Notes: generated by a model not told the origin, from the sequence alone. Positions 44,727 through 54,543 are shown, counted from the stretch's first letter. The stretch is DNA of 64,000 nucleotides from Fusobacterium sp. FSA-380-WT-3A (GCF_012843705.1 NZ_JABAFQ010000002.1:124001-188000); one strand, 5' to 3'. Translations and numbers: made by a program.

Positions 44727-46028
44727 ATGAAATTAAAATTAATTTCAATAAGAAATTGGCGAAAGATTAAAAAAGTTGACATTCATTTTAGAGAACTTAT
44801 GCTTTTTTTAGGTCAAAGTATAGAAGGTACAAATAATATTATTTCTGCTATTTCCTTTGCTTTTAATAAAACTAAAATTGAAAAAAATGATATTCTGCCT
44901 AAAGTAGATTATGCTCAAATAAAACTTATATTATTAGAAAACTCTAAAGTTTATAAATTAAAAATTATTATAAAACCAAATTTAGAAAAAAATTTTTATT
45001 TAAAACTTGAAAATAATTGGGAAGAAATAAGTTTTGAAAAATATCTAGAGTTTATTGAAAAAATTCCTTTTATTCATATACATGGAAAAATTGAAAATGA
45101 TTTTAAAGATGTCGTAGATTTTTTCTATAAACTTTTAATAAAAAATCCTGAAAAATCTCAAAAAATTGAAAATGATTTAAAAAATTTATATAATGAAATA
45201 AATTTAGGACATAAAAATAGTGAAGTTTATAGATATTTATTTTTTGAGTTTATAAAACAAATTACTTTGGAAGCTTTGGAAAAAGATACCACTCTTTTAG
45301 GAGATGCTACCATCTTATTTGAAGAACCAGAACTTTATTTAAACCCTCAAAGACAAAGAGAGTTATATAATTATTTTATAAAACTTTCAAATAGAGGAGT
45401 AAATATTTACTTAAAAACTTTTTCGAGTTGTTTCGTAGGTTTAAAGCAATACAAATCTATATGTATTATTAAAAATTTAAAAAATAGAATTTCTTTTTGG
45501 CAAACTAATAAAAATATTTTCCAAGATGATGATATTAAAGCTTTTAATATGAACTATTGGATTAACCCAGACCGTGCTGAATTATTTTTTGCTAAAAAAG
45601 TAATTTTAGTAGAAGGTCAAACAGATAAAATTGTCATATCTTTTCTTGGAAAACTTTTAAATATATTTAAATATGATTACTCCATTATAGAATGTGGTAG
45701 TAAAAGTACAATTCCTCAATTTATTACTTTATTAAATAATTTTAAAATTCCTTATATTGCTGTTTATGATAAAGATAACCATTATTGGAGAACTGAAGAG
45801 GAAATTGAAAATTCAAATAAAAAAAATAAACAAATTCAATCACTTATTGATGGAGATTTAGGATTAGCTATTGCTTTTAATAATGATATTGAAGAAGAAA
45901 TATATAATATGAAAAAAGAGAGAACATCTTATAAAAATAAACCTTTTAATGCTTTAAAATATATTTCTGAAGAAAACTATAAAATGTCTAACTCTTTAGA
46001 AGAAAAAATTAGAAAAATTTATGAATAA
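44727..46028 (+). CDS. OLD-family-like ATPase/TOPRIM protein with degenerate Walker A
   Basis: 433 residues. The N-terminal SMC/RecF-like ATPase part begins KLKLISIRNWRKIKKVDIHF, but its P-loop reads GQSIEGTNNI, with Thr35 where the catalytic Lys should be. Walker B is intact (TILFEEPELYLNP, near 197-209), while the normal TTHS switch reads KTFSS. The C-terminal TOPRIM nuclease domain keeps VILVEGQTDK (Glu near 296) and AVYDKDNH (Asp near 349-351). No UvrD-like GajB partner is adjacent. Probably an OLD relative with weak or no ATPase but a possible nuclease. Role unknown. Confidence 0.8.
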   Translation: MKLKLISIRNWRKIKKVDIHFRELMLFLGQSIEGTNNIISAISFAFNKTKIEKNDILPKVDYAQIKLILLENSKVYKLKIIIKPNLEKNFYLKLENNWEEISFEKYLEFIEKIPFIHIHGKIENDFKDVVDFFYKLLIKNPEKSQKIENDLKNLYNEINLGHKNSEVYRYLFFEFIKQITLEALEKDTTLLGDATILFEEPELYLNPQRQRELYNYFIKLSNRGVNIYLKTFSSCFVGLKQYKSICIIKNLKNRISFWQTNKNIFQDDDIKAFNMNYWINPDRAELFFAKKVILVEGQTDKIVISFLGKLLNIFKYDYSIIECGSKSTIPQFITLLNNFKIPYIAVYDKDNHYWRTEEEIENSNKKNKQIQSLIDGDLGLAIAFNNDIEEEIYNMKKERTSYKNKPFNALKYISEENYKMSNSLEEKIRKIYE

Positions 46029-46062
46029 TTTCATTAATGGAAATTTTTTAATGATTTTTCTC

Positions 46063-46090
46063 TTGTTATATTTATTTTATATTATATAAT
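46063..46090 (+). promoter_or_regulatory. Promoter of the YhcH/NanQ-type gene
   Basis: -35 TTGTTA (46063-46068), 16-bp spacer, -10 TATAAT (46085-46090). Confidence 0.65.
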
Positions 46091-46123
46091 TAAATTAGAA
46101 TCAATTATTTTGGGAGGTTTAAA

Positions 46124-46582
46124 ATGATAGTAGGAAAATTAAAAGATATTGGGTTATACAAAGGTTTATCTAAAAATCTTGATAAAGCTATTGATAGCAT
46201 TTTAAAAGAAGAATATAAAAAAGGAAATGTAGGAAAAAATGAAATTGATGGTGAAAAAGTATTTTTCAATGTTCAAGAAATTGAAGCAACAAAAGATGTA
46301 GAAGAAGCTCTTTTTGAAACTCATAAAAAATATATAGATATTCAAATAGTTATAGATGGTGTTGAAAATTATGGTGTATTATTATCTGATGAGGGGTTAG
46401 AGGTTGCAGAACCATTTAATTATGAAAATGATTTTGGATTATTTAAAAAATCTCCAGAAACTATTTTCACTCTTTGTCCTGAAGATTTTATAATTTTCTT
46501 TACTGATGAACCTCATATGCCTTGTTTAAAAGTAAATGAAAAAAAATCTATAAAAAAAGTTGTTTACAAAATTGAAAAATAA
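46124..46582 (+). CDS. nanQ: YhcH/YjgK/YiaL family protein, probable sialic acid anomerase
   Basis: 152 residues, single cupin-like EbgC/YhcH domain. FFNVQEIEATKDVEEALFETHKKYIDIQIVIDGVE carries the conserved His/Glu metal and sugar site, and FFTDEPHMPCLKV the second His. E. coli YhcH (NanQ) accelerates sialic acid anomer interconversion in the cytoplasm. With nanM and siaPQM 10 kb away a role in sialic acid use is likely, but the family also handles other sugars. It has its own promoter and terminator. Confidence 0.8.
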   Translation: MIVGKLKDIGLYKGLSKNLDKAIDSILKEEYKKGNVGKNEIDGEKVFFNVQEIEATKDVEEALFETHKKYIDIQIVIDGVENYGVLLSDEGLEVAEPFNYENDFGLFKKSPETIFTLCPEDFIIFFTDEPHMPCLKVNEKKSIKKVVYKIEK

Positions 46583-46589
46583 TAAAAAT

Positions 46590-46625
46590 AGAGGTTATTA
46601 TTCATTTAATAACCTCTAATTTTTT
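46590..46625. terminator. Bidirectional terminator
   Basis: TAGAGGTTATTA with AATAACCTCTA around a 7-nt loop, with T-rich tails on both strands, between convergent genes. Confidence 0.8.
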
Positions 46626-48408
46626 ATTTCTTTTTATGCTCTCTTTTTATTTTTATAAAATTATATTTTCCACTTACCTTTCTTTTAAAGCTAAGCATAT
46701 TATTTTTAGGGAATATTGCTATTCTTCTTATTTGAAATAAATCTTTATCAAAAGTTATATCTCCACTATCAGTAGCCACAGCAAATTCATATCCAGCTTC
46801 TTTAACTATATCCTTAACCTCTTCATTTAAATTTCCATAAGGATAAGCAAAGCAATTCATTTTTCTTCCAAGTTTTTTTTCTATTATCTCTTTAGATTCA
46901 AAAATCTCTTTTTTAACTTTTTCTAAGTCTAATTTTGCTAACATTGGATGATTTAAAGTATGACCTCCAAACTCTATTCCATACTCTTGCATTTCTAAAA
47001 TTTCTTCATCATCCATAAGAATAAATTTTTTCTCTGGATTTTTAGGATTATCTACATCCCAACTATTATATTTTGCTTCACCTAAAAGATATATAGTTCC
47101 CTTAAATCCATATTTTTTTAAAATTGGAAAAGCAACTTCATAATTATCTTTATATCCGTCATCAAAAGTAATCATAATCCATTTATTTCCACGATTAAAT
47201 CTTTCTCTATACTTTCCAGACTTTATATCTTCAAAAGTGATTGTTTGATATCCATTTTCTTTTAAATATTTCATTTGTTCATCAAAAACTTTATCTAATA
47301 CATATATTCCATGAATACCTTTTTCATCACTTTCTCTTATTATTCTATGATACATGATAACAGGAATTTCATATTTTTTCTTTAACACATATTCTTTTGA
47401 ATAAATTTTTTCTATCTTATCCACTATAATATCTATTGAAAAATTATCTTTAATAATTTCTCTCAATTTTAGAAGTTCATCTTTTTTTAAATTTATTCCC
47501 TCTTCAATATCTTTTTCTATATTGGAAATATCTACACCATTATATTCAATTACTACATCTCCAAAATTTCCACTAAGAGCTTTTTCAATATTTTTTTCTG
47601 ATACAAGTCCTATATATTCTTGTTCTCCCACTGCTATTACAGGTCTTCCAGAGAGTATTCCCTCCATAGCAACTCTTCCAGCACCTATAATTATATTAGA
47701 ATCTCTTATTTTTTGAGGAACATCATTTACATATCCTAAAAACTTTACTTTCTCTTGAAATTTTTTAAATCTTTCTGGAATTTCTTTTCCGCCTATTACC
47801 TGTATTTGATATTTTTTATTTTTATATAATTTTTCTAATAAATCATAACAAATTTCTCCTTTAGGACCTGATAATCTACCTATTATCGAAATAATTATTT
47901 TTTCTTTTACATTATTTTCAGAAAAATCATATTCTTCACAACTTACAGGATTTCTTAAAACACAAATTTTATTTTCTTTTACACCTAATTTATCTACAAG
48001 TTGTCTATAAATATTTTCACACACTGTAATTCCATAGTCTCCAAAACCTTTTATTAATTTTCTACTAAAGTGTATTGGTTGTCTTCCATGAGTTGTTGTG
48101 ATTAAAGGAATTCCTGCTATTTTACAAGCTATTGCCGAACTCCAAGAAGATGCTCTTGAATGAGCATGAACCACTTGAATATCTTTTTCTTTTATAATTC
48201 TTAGAAGTTCTCTTACATGAGAAATTCTTTGAGATAAACTTCTTTTATTAAATTCAATTTTAAAATATTCAGCCTTAGTAGATTTTGTTAAAGTATCAGA
48301 AACTATATAAACATTATTTCCTCTTTTTATAAGTTCATCAGCTAAAGTTACTCCGTAGACTTCAGCCCCTGTAACTTCTAATTGAGAAAGAGCCATTAAT
48401 ATATTCAT
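46624..48408 (-). CDS. GT4 glycosyltransferase-polysaccharide deacetylase fusion
   Basis: 594 residues. About 1-365 is a GT-B glycosyltransferase family 4 protein (GAEVYGVTLADELIKRGNNV, VVHAHSRASSW, SIIGRLSGPKGE, GRVAMEGILSGRPVIA). From about 375 it becomes a CE4 deacetylase: PVIMYHRI, TFDDGYKDNY with metal Asp near 415-416, GGHTLNHPML (His near 481 and 485), CFAYPYGN. A single protein could add an N-acetylhexosamine and remove its acetyl group. No signal peptide, so the deacetylase would act in the cytoplasm, which is odd for CE4. Last gene of the rodA-asnS operon. Confidence 0.88.
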   Translation of the reverse strand: MNILMALSQLEVTGAEVYGVTLADELIKRGNNVYIVSDTLTKSTKAEYFKIEFNKRSLSQRISHVRELLRIIKEKDIQVVHAHSRASSWSSAIACKIAGIPLITTTHGRQPIHFSRKLIKGFGDYGITVCENIYRQLVDKLGVKENKICVLRNPVSCEEYDFSENNVKEKIIISIIGRLSGPKGEICYDLLEKLYKNKKYQIQVIGGKEIPERFKKFQEKVKFLGYVNDVPQKIRDSNIIIGAGRVAMEGILSGRPVIAVGEQEYIGLVSEKNIEKALSGNFGDVVIEYNGVDISNIEKDIEEGINLKKDELLKLREIIKDNFSIDIIVDKIEKIYSKEYVLKKKYEIPVIMYHRIIRESDEKGIHGIYVLDKVFDEQMKYLKENGYQTITFEDIKSGKYRERFNRGNKWIMITFDDGYKDNYEVAFPILKKYGFKGTIYLLGEAKYNSWDVDNPKNPEKKFILMDDEEILEMQEYGIEFGGHTLNHPMLAKLDLEKVKKEIFESKEIIEKKLGRKMNCFAYPYGNLNEEVKDIVKEAGYEFAVATDSGDITFDKDLFQIRRIAIFPKNNMLSFKRKVSGKYNFIKIKREHKKK

Positions 48409-48420
48409 ACAATACTCTCC

Positions 48421-48723
48421 TTAGTCTTCTAAATCTTTTATTATATTTTTATAATATTCTATACTTTTACTATATTCTTTAACTATATTTTCATTTATTC
48501 TTATAAAATTTTCATTTTTTTCGTATAATTGTCTTTCCATTAGCCTAAACTCTTTATTTAATTTTTTTAGCTGTGATTTCTTTATTGGATTTTCCAAAGT
48601 TTCATCAAAATTCATCACTAATTGGTCGTATTTTATTAAAAATTCATATTGTTCATAATATTTTATAGAAGTACAAGAACATAAAAAAATTATAGGTAAT
48701 AATATTATATAATTTTTTTTCAT
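48421..48723 (-). CDS. Small lipoprotein
   Basis: 100 residues with a lipoprotein signal (IIFLCSC, Cys at about 17). The mature part is a likely single helical hairpin (ENPIKKSQLKKLNKEFRLME, then NIVKEYSKSIEYYKNI). No family recognised. Its start overlaps the esterase stop, so the two are coupled. Confidence 0.7.
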   Translation of the reverse strand: MKKNYIILLPIIFLCSCTSIKYYEQYEFLIKYDQLVMNFDETLENPIKKSQLKKLNKEFRLMERQLYEKNENFIRINENIVKEYSKSIEYYKNIIKDLED

Positions 48724-49763
48724 TATTCTTCCACCTCTTTATCTATTTTTTCACTAAAATATTTAAGAAAATTTTCTATATCCTTCGATATAAAACTCCA
48801 AGTATGATATTGATTTTTATAAATATAACCTTGAAAATCTACATTATATTTTTTTAATCTTCCAACTATATCTGTCCATTGCTGTAACATTAAATAAGGT
48901 TCTTTATCCTCTTCTCCTACACTTATATAGATACTTTTTCCTTTAAATTTTTCAGGTTCCATATTTTTTATAATTGTATATGGGTCTTGCTTCAAAATTC
49001 TCCAACCCCATGGACTAAAAATTTTCAAGAAATTTATTTTATCTTGACTTCCTTTAAAAAATATTCTTGGGATATACAAATATTTCATGAATCTTATAAC
49101 CCTTCTATTTAGACTCATTCTTATTATACTTACAGCTCCTGAAAAACTACCAATAATTTGAAATTCCTCAATATGTTTTAATCCAATTTTTAAAGCAGCA
49201 TAACCTCCCATAGAAAATCCTGCTATCCCTATTTTCCCATTAGATATTTTTTTAGCTTCTTTATATAATTCATCCATTATATAATTTTCATATTTATGTT
49301 TTTCATCTTTATAAAAATTACTATACCAACTTTCTCCATTAAATCCTGCTGCTGGGATAATAAACATCATTGGCTTAATCAATTTTTTTTCTAATAATTC
49401 AAAATAATTTTCTAATAACATCCCTCTAGTTATCCAATCTTCTGGATAATCTCTTATTCCATGAAATAAAAATACCAAAGGTAAATTTTTTGTCTCTTGA
49501 TTTTTAGGAGTAATTAAAAGATATCTCATCCTTTCATTTACATGCTTTGAGGTTATAAATTTTTCTTGAATATTGACTTTTTCATCAATCTCTTCTAACG
49601 AATATTTTTTTATTATTTTTTCATAGTCATCTAAACTTATAACTTCTTTGTAAGATTTAACTCTTTCTAATTTTCTCTTTAAGGTTTTTTCTTTTTTCTT
49701 ATCCATTTTATCTAAATAAAAAAGGAGAAAAATCACTATTATAACTACTAACAGTTTAATCAT
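48723..49763 (-). CDS. Membrane-anchored esterase family protein
   Basis: 346 residues from ATG 49763, behind AAAGGAG; an in-frame GTG six codons earlier overlaps that site. One N-terminal membrane segment (about 3-18) and a basic stretch, then an esterase-D/antigen-85-like hydrolase: LVFLFHGIRDYPEDW, nucleophile GFSMGGYAAL (Ser near 188) and late His in YHTWSF. It may act on an envelope polysaccharide or lipid ester. Substrate unknown. Confidence 0.8.
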   Translation of the reverse strand: MIKLLVVIIVIFLLFYLDKMDKKKEKTLKRKLERVKSYKEVISLDDYEKIIKKYSLEEIDEKVNIQEKFITSKHVNERMRYLLITPKNQETKNLPLVFLFHGIRDYPEDWITRGMLLENYFELLEKKLIKPMMFIIPAAGFNGESWYSNFYKDEKHKYENYIMDELYKEAKKISNGKIGIAGFSMGGYAALKIGLKHIEEFQIIGSFSGAVSIIRMSLNRRVIRFMKYLYIPRIFFKGSQDKINFLKIFSPWGWRILKQDPYTIIKNMEPEKFKGKSIYISVGEEDKEPYLMLQQWTDIVGRLKKYNVDFQGYIYKNQYHTWSFISKDIENFLKYFSEKIDKEVEE

Positions 49764-49799
49764 AATTTTATCTCCTTTCACAATTATTTTTAATTTTTA

Positions 49800-51191
49800 T
49801 TAGAATTCTGCATTTCCTGTTGTTCTTGGGAATGGTAATACATCACGAATATTTGTCATACCTGTAATATACATTAACATTCTTTCAAATCCCAATCCAT
49901 ATCCTGAGTGAGGGAAGCTTCCATATCTTCTTAAATCAAGATAGAATTTATAATCTTCTTTACTTAATCCACATTCATCCATTTTCTTTTCTAAAACTTC
50001 TAAATTGTCTTCTCTTTGTGAACCACCAATAATCTCTCCAATTCCTGGTGCTAATAAATCCATAGCTCTAACTGTTTTTCCATCTGCATTTAGTTTCATG
50101 TAAAATGCTTTTATTTCTTTTGGATAATCTACTAAGAAAACAGGTTTTCCAAAATGTTTCTCTGCTAAAAATCTCTCATGTTCACTTTGTAAATCTATTC
50201 CCCATCTAACTGGATAAGCAAATTTTTCTCCAGAAGCAAGTAAAATATCTATAGCTTCTGTATAAGTTACTCTTGCAAATTCGTTATTTAATACATTATT
50301 TAATTTATCAACTAATCCTTTTTCTATAAATTTATTAAAGAATTCTATTTCTTCAGGACAGTTGTCCATTACATATTTTATTACATATTTTACCATTGCT
50401 TCTGCTAAATCCATATTAGCTGTTAAATCTCCAAAAGCAATTTCTGGCTCTATCATCCAAAATTCAGCAGCATGTCTTGAAGTATTAGAATTCTCTGCTC
50501 TAAAAGTTGGTCCAAATGTATAAACATTTCTAAATGCTGAACAATAAGTTTCTACATTTAATTGTCCACTAACTGTTAAACTAGTAGTTTTTCCAAAGAA
50601 GTCTTTTGTTTCATCAACTGTTCCATCTTCTTTTTTAGGAAGATTATTTAAATCTAGAGTTGTTACTCTAAACATTTCTCCAGCTCCTTCACAGTCTGAA
50701 GATGTAATTATTGGAGTATGAACATATACGAAATTTTGTTCTTGGAAGAATTTATGTATAGCATAAGCTAATACTGACCTTACTCTAAAAACAGCTGAAA
50801 AAGTATTTGTTCTTGGTCTCAAATGAGCAATATCTCTTAAATATTCAAATGTTTGTCTTTTATTTTGTAACGGATAATCTAAACTTGCTTTTTGAATTAC
50901 TTCTATGGAATTTGCAACAATTTCAGAAGATTGTCCTTTTCCTTCTGATTCTTTAAATATTCCTTTTACTATTATTGATGAAGATATAGATAAGTGAGAT
51001 ATTTCTTCAAAGTTTTCTAATTCAGCTCCATATACAACTTGAATTCCTTTGAAAAAAGACCCATCATTAACTTCTATAAACCCAAAATTCTTTTGGTCTC
51101 TTAATTTTCTAACCCATCCTGAAATTTCTACTTCTTTTCCTAATAATTCTTTTTCGCTTCTATAAAGCTCTCTAACTGTTACTTTACTCAT
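49800..51191 (-). CDS. asnS: Asparaginyl-tRNA synthetase
   Basis: 463 residues, full length. OB-fold anticodon domain ([20 protein letters not shown]), then class II catalytic core: motif 2 [20 protein letters not shown] and motif 3 [17 protein letters not shown]. Charges tRNA-Asn. The operon order is rodA, DUF896, asnS, esterase, lipoprotein, glycosyltransferase. No T-box leader is present. Confidence 0.97.
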   Translation of the reverse strand: MSKVTVRELYRSEKELLGKEVEISGWVRKLRDQKNFGFIEVNDGSFFKGIQVVYGAELENFEEISHLSISSSIIVKGIFKESEGKGQSSEIVANSIEVIQKASLDYPLQNKRQTFEYLRDIAHLRPRTNTFSAVFRVRSVLAYAIHKFFQEQNFVYVHTPIITSSDCEGAGEMFRVTTLDLNNLPKKEDGTVDETKDFFGKTTSLTVSGQLNVETYCSAFRNVYTFGPTFRAENSNTSRHAAEFWMIEPEIAFGDLTANMDLAEAMVKYVIKYVMDNCPEEIEFFNKFIEKGLVDKLNNVLNNEFARVTYTEAIDILLASGEKFAYPVRWGIDLQSEHERFLAEKHFGKPVFLVDYPKEIKAFYMKLNADGKTVRAMDLLAPGIGEIIGGSQREDNLEVLEKKMDECGLSKEDYKFYLDLRRYGSFPHSGYGLGFERMLMYITGMTNIRDVLPFPRTTGNAEF

Positions 51192-51199
51192 TGCTCCCC

Positions 51200-51388
51200 C
51201 TAATTTAATTTTTCATTAGCATCTACTATTTTTATATTTTCTAAGTGCCCTCTTACTTGAGCTCTAAATTTTTCTAAATAAAGTTTTCTATATTTTTCTC
51301 TCTCTTCTTTTTCTTCAAATGTAAGTTCTCTTTCTTTTGAAAGCTTTGAAAAATAATTTACTTTAGTTATTATATCTTTCATTTCCAT
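51200..51388 (-). CDS. DUF896 family protein
   Basis: 62 residues with the DUF896 (UPF0291) pattern: INKKVNYF-like [20 protein letters not shown] and [20 protein letters not shown]. Small helical hairpin, cytoplasmic. YnzC-like members are of unknown function, some linked to SOS control. It lies 8 nt before asnS. Confidence 0.88.
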   Translation of the reverse strand: MEMKDIITKVNYFSKLSKERELTFEEKEEREKYRKLYLEKFRAQVRGHLENIKIVDANEKLN

Positions 51389-51436
51389 TATATTTTATTC
51401 CTCCATATACTCAATGAAATAATTATACAGTTTATT

Positions 51437-52651
51437 TTATATTTTGTCAAACCTAATAGAAGTATAATTATTTATACTTAAAACTATTCCTATCGAAGTC
51501 ATTATAGTTAAAATTGAACTTCCTCCATAACTAAATAAAGGCATTGGAATTCCAAATACAGGAAGTAATCCTACTGCTACAAAAAGATTTATCAATACTT
51601 GACTCATTATCATACCACCAATTCCAATAGCCAAATATTTTCCAAAAAAATCTTTTGAATTTACCCCTATATCTATCATAATATTATACAATAAAAAGAA
51701 AAATAAAACAATAATACATACACCTAAAAATCCCATCTCTTCTCCTAATAATGCCATTATAAAATCTGTATGTATTTCTGGTAAATAGCTATATTTTTGA
51801 ACTCCATTTCCATACCCTACTCCTAAAACTCCACCATTTCCAAAAGCTAAAAGAGATTGAGCTACTTGATAACCTATATCAATATTTCCTATGTATCCAT
51901 CATTAAATAATCCATCAATATACATGGTTATTCTTCTTATTTTATATCCACCATCTCCATATTTATAGATTCCAAATAATCCTATTATTCCTAAAGTTCC
52001 AAAACCACTTACAACTTTTATTATAATTTTTTTATCTATCCCACTCATAAATAGCATGACCAAATATATAGCAAAATAATGAATAACCGTTCCCATATCA
52101 TTTTGTAAAATTATAAATCCTGCAAAACTTATAAAAATTCCAAAACTTATTCCTATTAATTTTCCAATAGACTCTTTTTCCATTTTATAAAAAACATATG
52201 CTTCTATTATTACAAAGGGAACTTTTAATATTTCTGCTGGTTGAAGATTTATTGGTCCTAACCGAATCCATCCTGTTGCTCCATTAATAGTTTTTACAAC
52301 ACTTGGTAAAAATCTTCCACCAATAAATACAAAAATTAATAGAAAAAGTGAGACTATATATATAAATTTTATTACTTTATCCTTTTTAAAAATTTTATAA
52401 TTAAATACATTAAAAAACATTAAGCTGAAAATACCAATAAATACAAAAAAAAGATATTTTCCTAATGTAAAACTATTTTCTTCATAATAAGCTACACTAT
52501 ATAAATTAAGAGTTGAAATAACTAACAATAAAAAAATTATTGTAAATATTGTTCTTCTTTTTCTTTTAGTTTCTATTGAAACTCTATCTTTTTTTATCTT
52601 TTTTTCAATTTGATTTTTTTCAAAATAAATACTTTTATTTTCTATTTTCAC
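51437..52651 (-). CDS. rodA: FtsW/RodA family peptidoglycan polymerase
   Basis: 404 residues, GTG start at 52651 spaced properly from AGGTG (an in-frame GTG at 52660 overlaps that site). Ten membrane segments with a 60-residue cytoplasmic N-terminal extension rich in Lys. SEDS signatures: NGATGWIRLGPINLQPAEIL, HTDFIMALLGEEMGFLG and GIPMPLFSYGGSSIL. It polymerises lipid II glycan strands for cell elongation or division; RodA is preferred over FtsW with moderate confidence. Confidence 0.9.
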   Translation of the reverse strand: MKIENKSIYFEKNQIEKKIKKDRVSIETKRKRRTIFTIIFLLLVISTLNLYSVAYYEENSFTLGKYLFFVFIGIFSLMFFNVFNYKIFKKDKVIKFIYIVSLFLLIFVFIGGRFLPSVVKTINGATGWIRLGPINLQPAEILKVPFVIIEAYVFYKMEKESIGKLIGISFGIFISFAGFIILQNDMGTVIHYFAIYLVMLFMSGIDKKIIIKVVSGFGTLGIIGLFGIYKYGDGGYKIRRITMYIDGLFNDGYIGNIDIGYQVAQSLLAFGNGGVLGVGYGNGVQKYSYLPEIHTDFIMALLGEEMGFLGVCIIVLFFFLLYNIMIDIGVNSKDFFGKYLAIGIGGMIMSQVLINLFVAVGLLPVFGIPMPLFSYGGSSILTIMTSIGIVLSINNYTSIRFDKI

Positions 52652-52785
52652 AGTTTTCACCTATTTTTTTCTTTAAATTATATCACAAAGAATATATTTT
52701 TTATAATAATTATTTAATTTTTTTTACTTTATACTATTCTATGATATAATAAAAGAAATTTAAAAAAAGGAGATGGCTTATTTAT

Positions 52786-53292
52786 ATGATAAAATTAATT
52801 GTTCTTGATGTTGATGGAACTTTAACTGATGGGAAAATATACCTTGATAATATGGGAAATGAGATGAAAGCTTTTAGTGCTAAAGATGGTCTTGCTATTT
52901 CTCAAAGTATAAAGCAAGGATTAATAGTAGCTATTATTACAGGAAGAACTTCTATCTTAGTTGAAAGAAGAGGAAAAGAATTAGGAATTACAGATATTAT
53001 TCAAGGTTCCCATAATAAAATTACAGCTTTAAAAGAACTTTTAAATAAATATAATTTAACTTTAGAAGAAACTGCCTATATTGGTGATGACTTAAATGAT
53101 TTAGAAGTTATGTCTCTTTGTAAATTTTCTGCTTGTCCTAAAAATTCTGCTTCTGAAATAATTAAAATTTCTCATTTTGTTTCATCTAAAAATGGTGGAG
53201 ATGGAGCTGTTAGAGAAATTTTAGAAAAAATTTTAAAAGAACAAGATTTATGGAAAAATATTATAAATAATTTTTCTTCTACAGCACAATAG
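52786..53292 (+). CDS. kdsC: 3-deoxy-manno-octulosonate-8-phosphatase
   Basis: 168 residues, cap-less HAD (class C0). VLDVDGTLTDGKIYLDNMGNE is the KdsC signature with nucleophiles D8 and D10. IITGRTS, ERRGKELGI and TAYIGDDLNDLEVM complete the motifs, and KNGGDGAVREILEKIL is typical of the C-terminus. It dephosphorylates Kdo 8-phosphate, in the same pathway as KdsD (22533). A stretch in codons 15-18 is complementary to the shared sRNA block. Confidence 0.95.
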   Translation: MIKLIVLDVDGTLTDGKIYLDNMGNEMKAFSAKDGLAISQSIKQGLIVAIITGRTSILVERRGKELGITDIIQGSHNKITALKELLNKYNLTLEETAYIGDDLNDLEVMSLCKFSACPKNSASEIIKISHFVSSKNGGDGAVREILEKILKEQDLWKNIINNFSSTAQ

Positions 53293-53392
53293 TTTTTGAT
53301 TAATAACAATACATTCTTTTCAAAAAAAGCTTTATTTTATTATCTTTTTATAGTATAATATTTATAGAAATTTTTTATAAAGGAGTGATTTA

Positions 53393-54499
53393 ATGATTAA
53401 TCAAGAAAGGCTAATTAATACTTTTATAAATTACGTAAAAATAGACAGTGAAAGTTTAGAAGAAAAAGCTTTTGCTGAAAAAGTAGCTTCTGATTTTAAA
53501 GAAATTGGAGCAGAAATTTCTTTTGATGAAGCTTATAAAGTGGTTGGAGGAAGTGTTGGAAATCTTTACTGTAAAATAGAAGGAGATAAATCTTTAGAAC
53601 CTATTTTAATGTCAGCTCATATGGATACAGTTAAACCTGGAAAAGGAATTATTCCTGTGATTGAAGGAAATATTATAAAATCTGATGGAACTACTGTATT
53701 AGGTTCTGATGACAAAGCAGGAATTACTTGTATTTTAGAAGCTATTCGTTTTGCTAAAGAAAATAATATAAATCATCCTACTATAGAAGCAGTATTCACT
53801 ATTTGCGAAGAGGTTGGACTTAAAGGTTCTAAAAATTTAGACTATTCAAAAATAACTGCTAAAAAAGGAGTTGTTCTTGATAGTGGTGGAGATGCTGGAA
53901 AAATAATAACAGCTGCTCCTGGTCAATTAAAATTAACTGGAGAGTTTATAGGTAAAAGTGCTCATGCTGGAGTTGCTCCTGAAAAAGGAATAAGTGCTAT
54001 TCAAATGGCTGCTTATGCTATTTCTAATATGAAACTTCTTCGTATAGATGAAGAAACTACAGCTAATATTGGTACAATAGAAGCTTCTTATGCTACTAAC
54101 ATTGTTCCTGAAAAAGTTAAAGTTTTAGGGGAAGCTCGTAGTAGAGATAATGACAAATTAAAAGCTCAAGGAGAACATATGATGAAATGTATCCAAGAAG
54201 CTTGTGAAAAATTTGGTGGAACTTTTGAAGGTGGATTAACTCACTCTTATTCTGGATATAAATATACAGAAGATGATAGTTTCATAAAAGAAATTAAAGA
54301 AGCTTGTGAAAAAGCTGGTCTTACTCCTGAACTTGCTGTTAGTGGTGGAGGAAGTGATGTTAATAACATGGTAGAAAAAGGTATCCAAGCTGTTAACTTG
54401 GGTTGTGGAATGGATAAAGTTCATACAACTTCTGAGCAAATCACTATTGATAATTTAGTAAATACTACAAAACTACTTATTGAATTAATTAGAAAATAA
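53393..54499 (+). CDS. M20-family peptidase (PepT-like)
   Basis: 368 residues with zinc ligands in MSAHMDTVKPG, GSDDKAGIT, CEEVGLKG and VVLDSGGDA, and a late His in MDKVHTTSEQI. It belongs to the PepT/PepT2 branch that removes N-terminal residues from tripeptides. The dimerisation domain (about 175-285) is intact. Single-gene unit with its own terminator. Confidence 0.9.
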   Translation: MINQERLINTFINYVKIDSESLEEKAFAEKVASDFKEIGAEISFDEAYKVVGGSVGNLYCKIEGDKSLEPILMSAHMDTVKPGKGIIPVIEGNIIKSDGTTVLGSDDKAGITCILEAIRFAKENNINHPTIEAVFTICEEVGLKGSKNLDYSKITAKKGVVLDSGGDAGKIITAAPGQLKLTGEFIGKSAHAGVAPEKGISAIQMAAYAISNMKLLRIDEETTANIGTIEASYATNIVPEKVKVLGEARSRDNDKLKAQGEHMMKCIQEACEKFGGTFEGGLTHSYSGYKYTEDDSFIKEIKEACEKAGLTPELAVSGGGSDVNNMVEKGIQAVNLGCGMDKVHTTSEQITIDNLVNTTKLLIELIRK

Positions 54500-54506
54500 T
54501 AAATTT

Positions 54507-54540
54507 AAAACTGCCAATTATAACAATTGGCAGTTTTTTT
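54507..54540 (+). terminator. Terminator of the PepT-like gene
   Basis: AAAACTGCCAATT with AATTGGCAGTTTT, then T7. The reverse strand also ends in a short T run, so it may serve the convergent ACT gene too. Confidence 0.85.
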
Positions 54541-54543
54541 ATT

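Noticed and set aside
49792-51199. T-box or other amino acid leader for asnS
   Set aside because: Only 8 nt separate DUF896 and asnS, and no T-box sequence is visible upstream of the operon.
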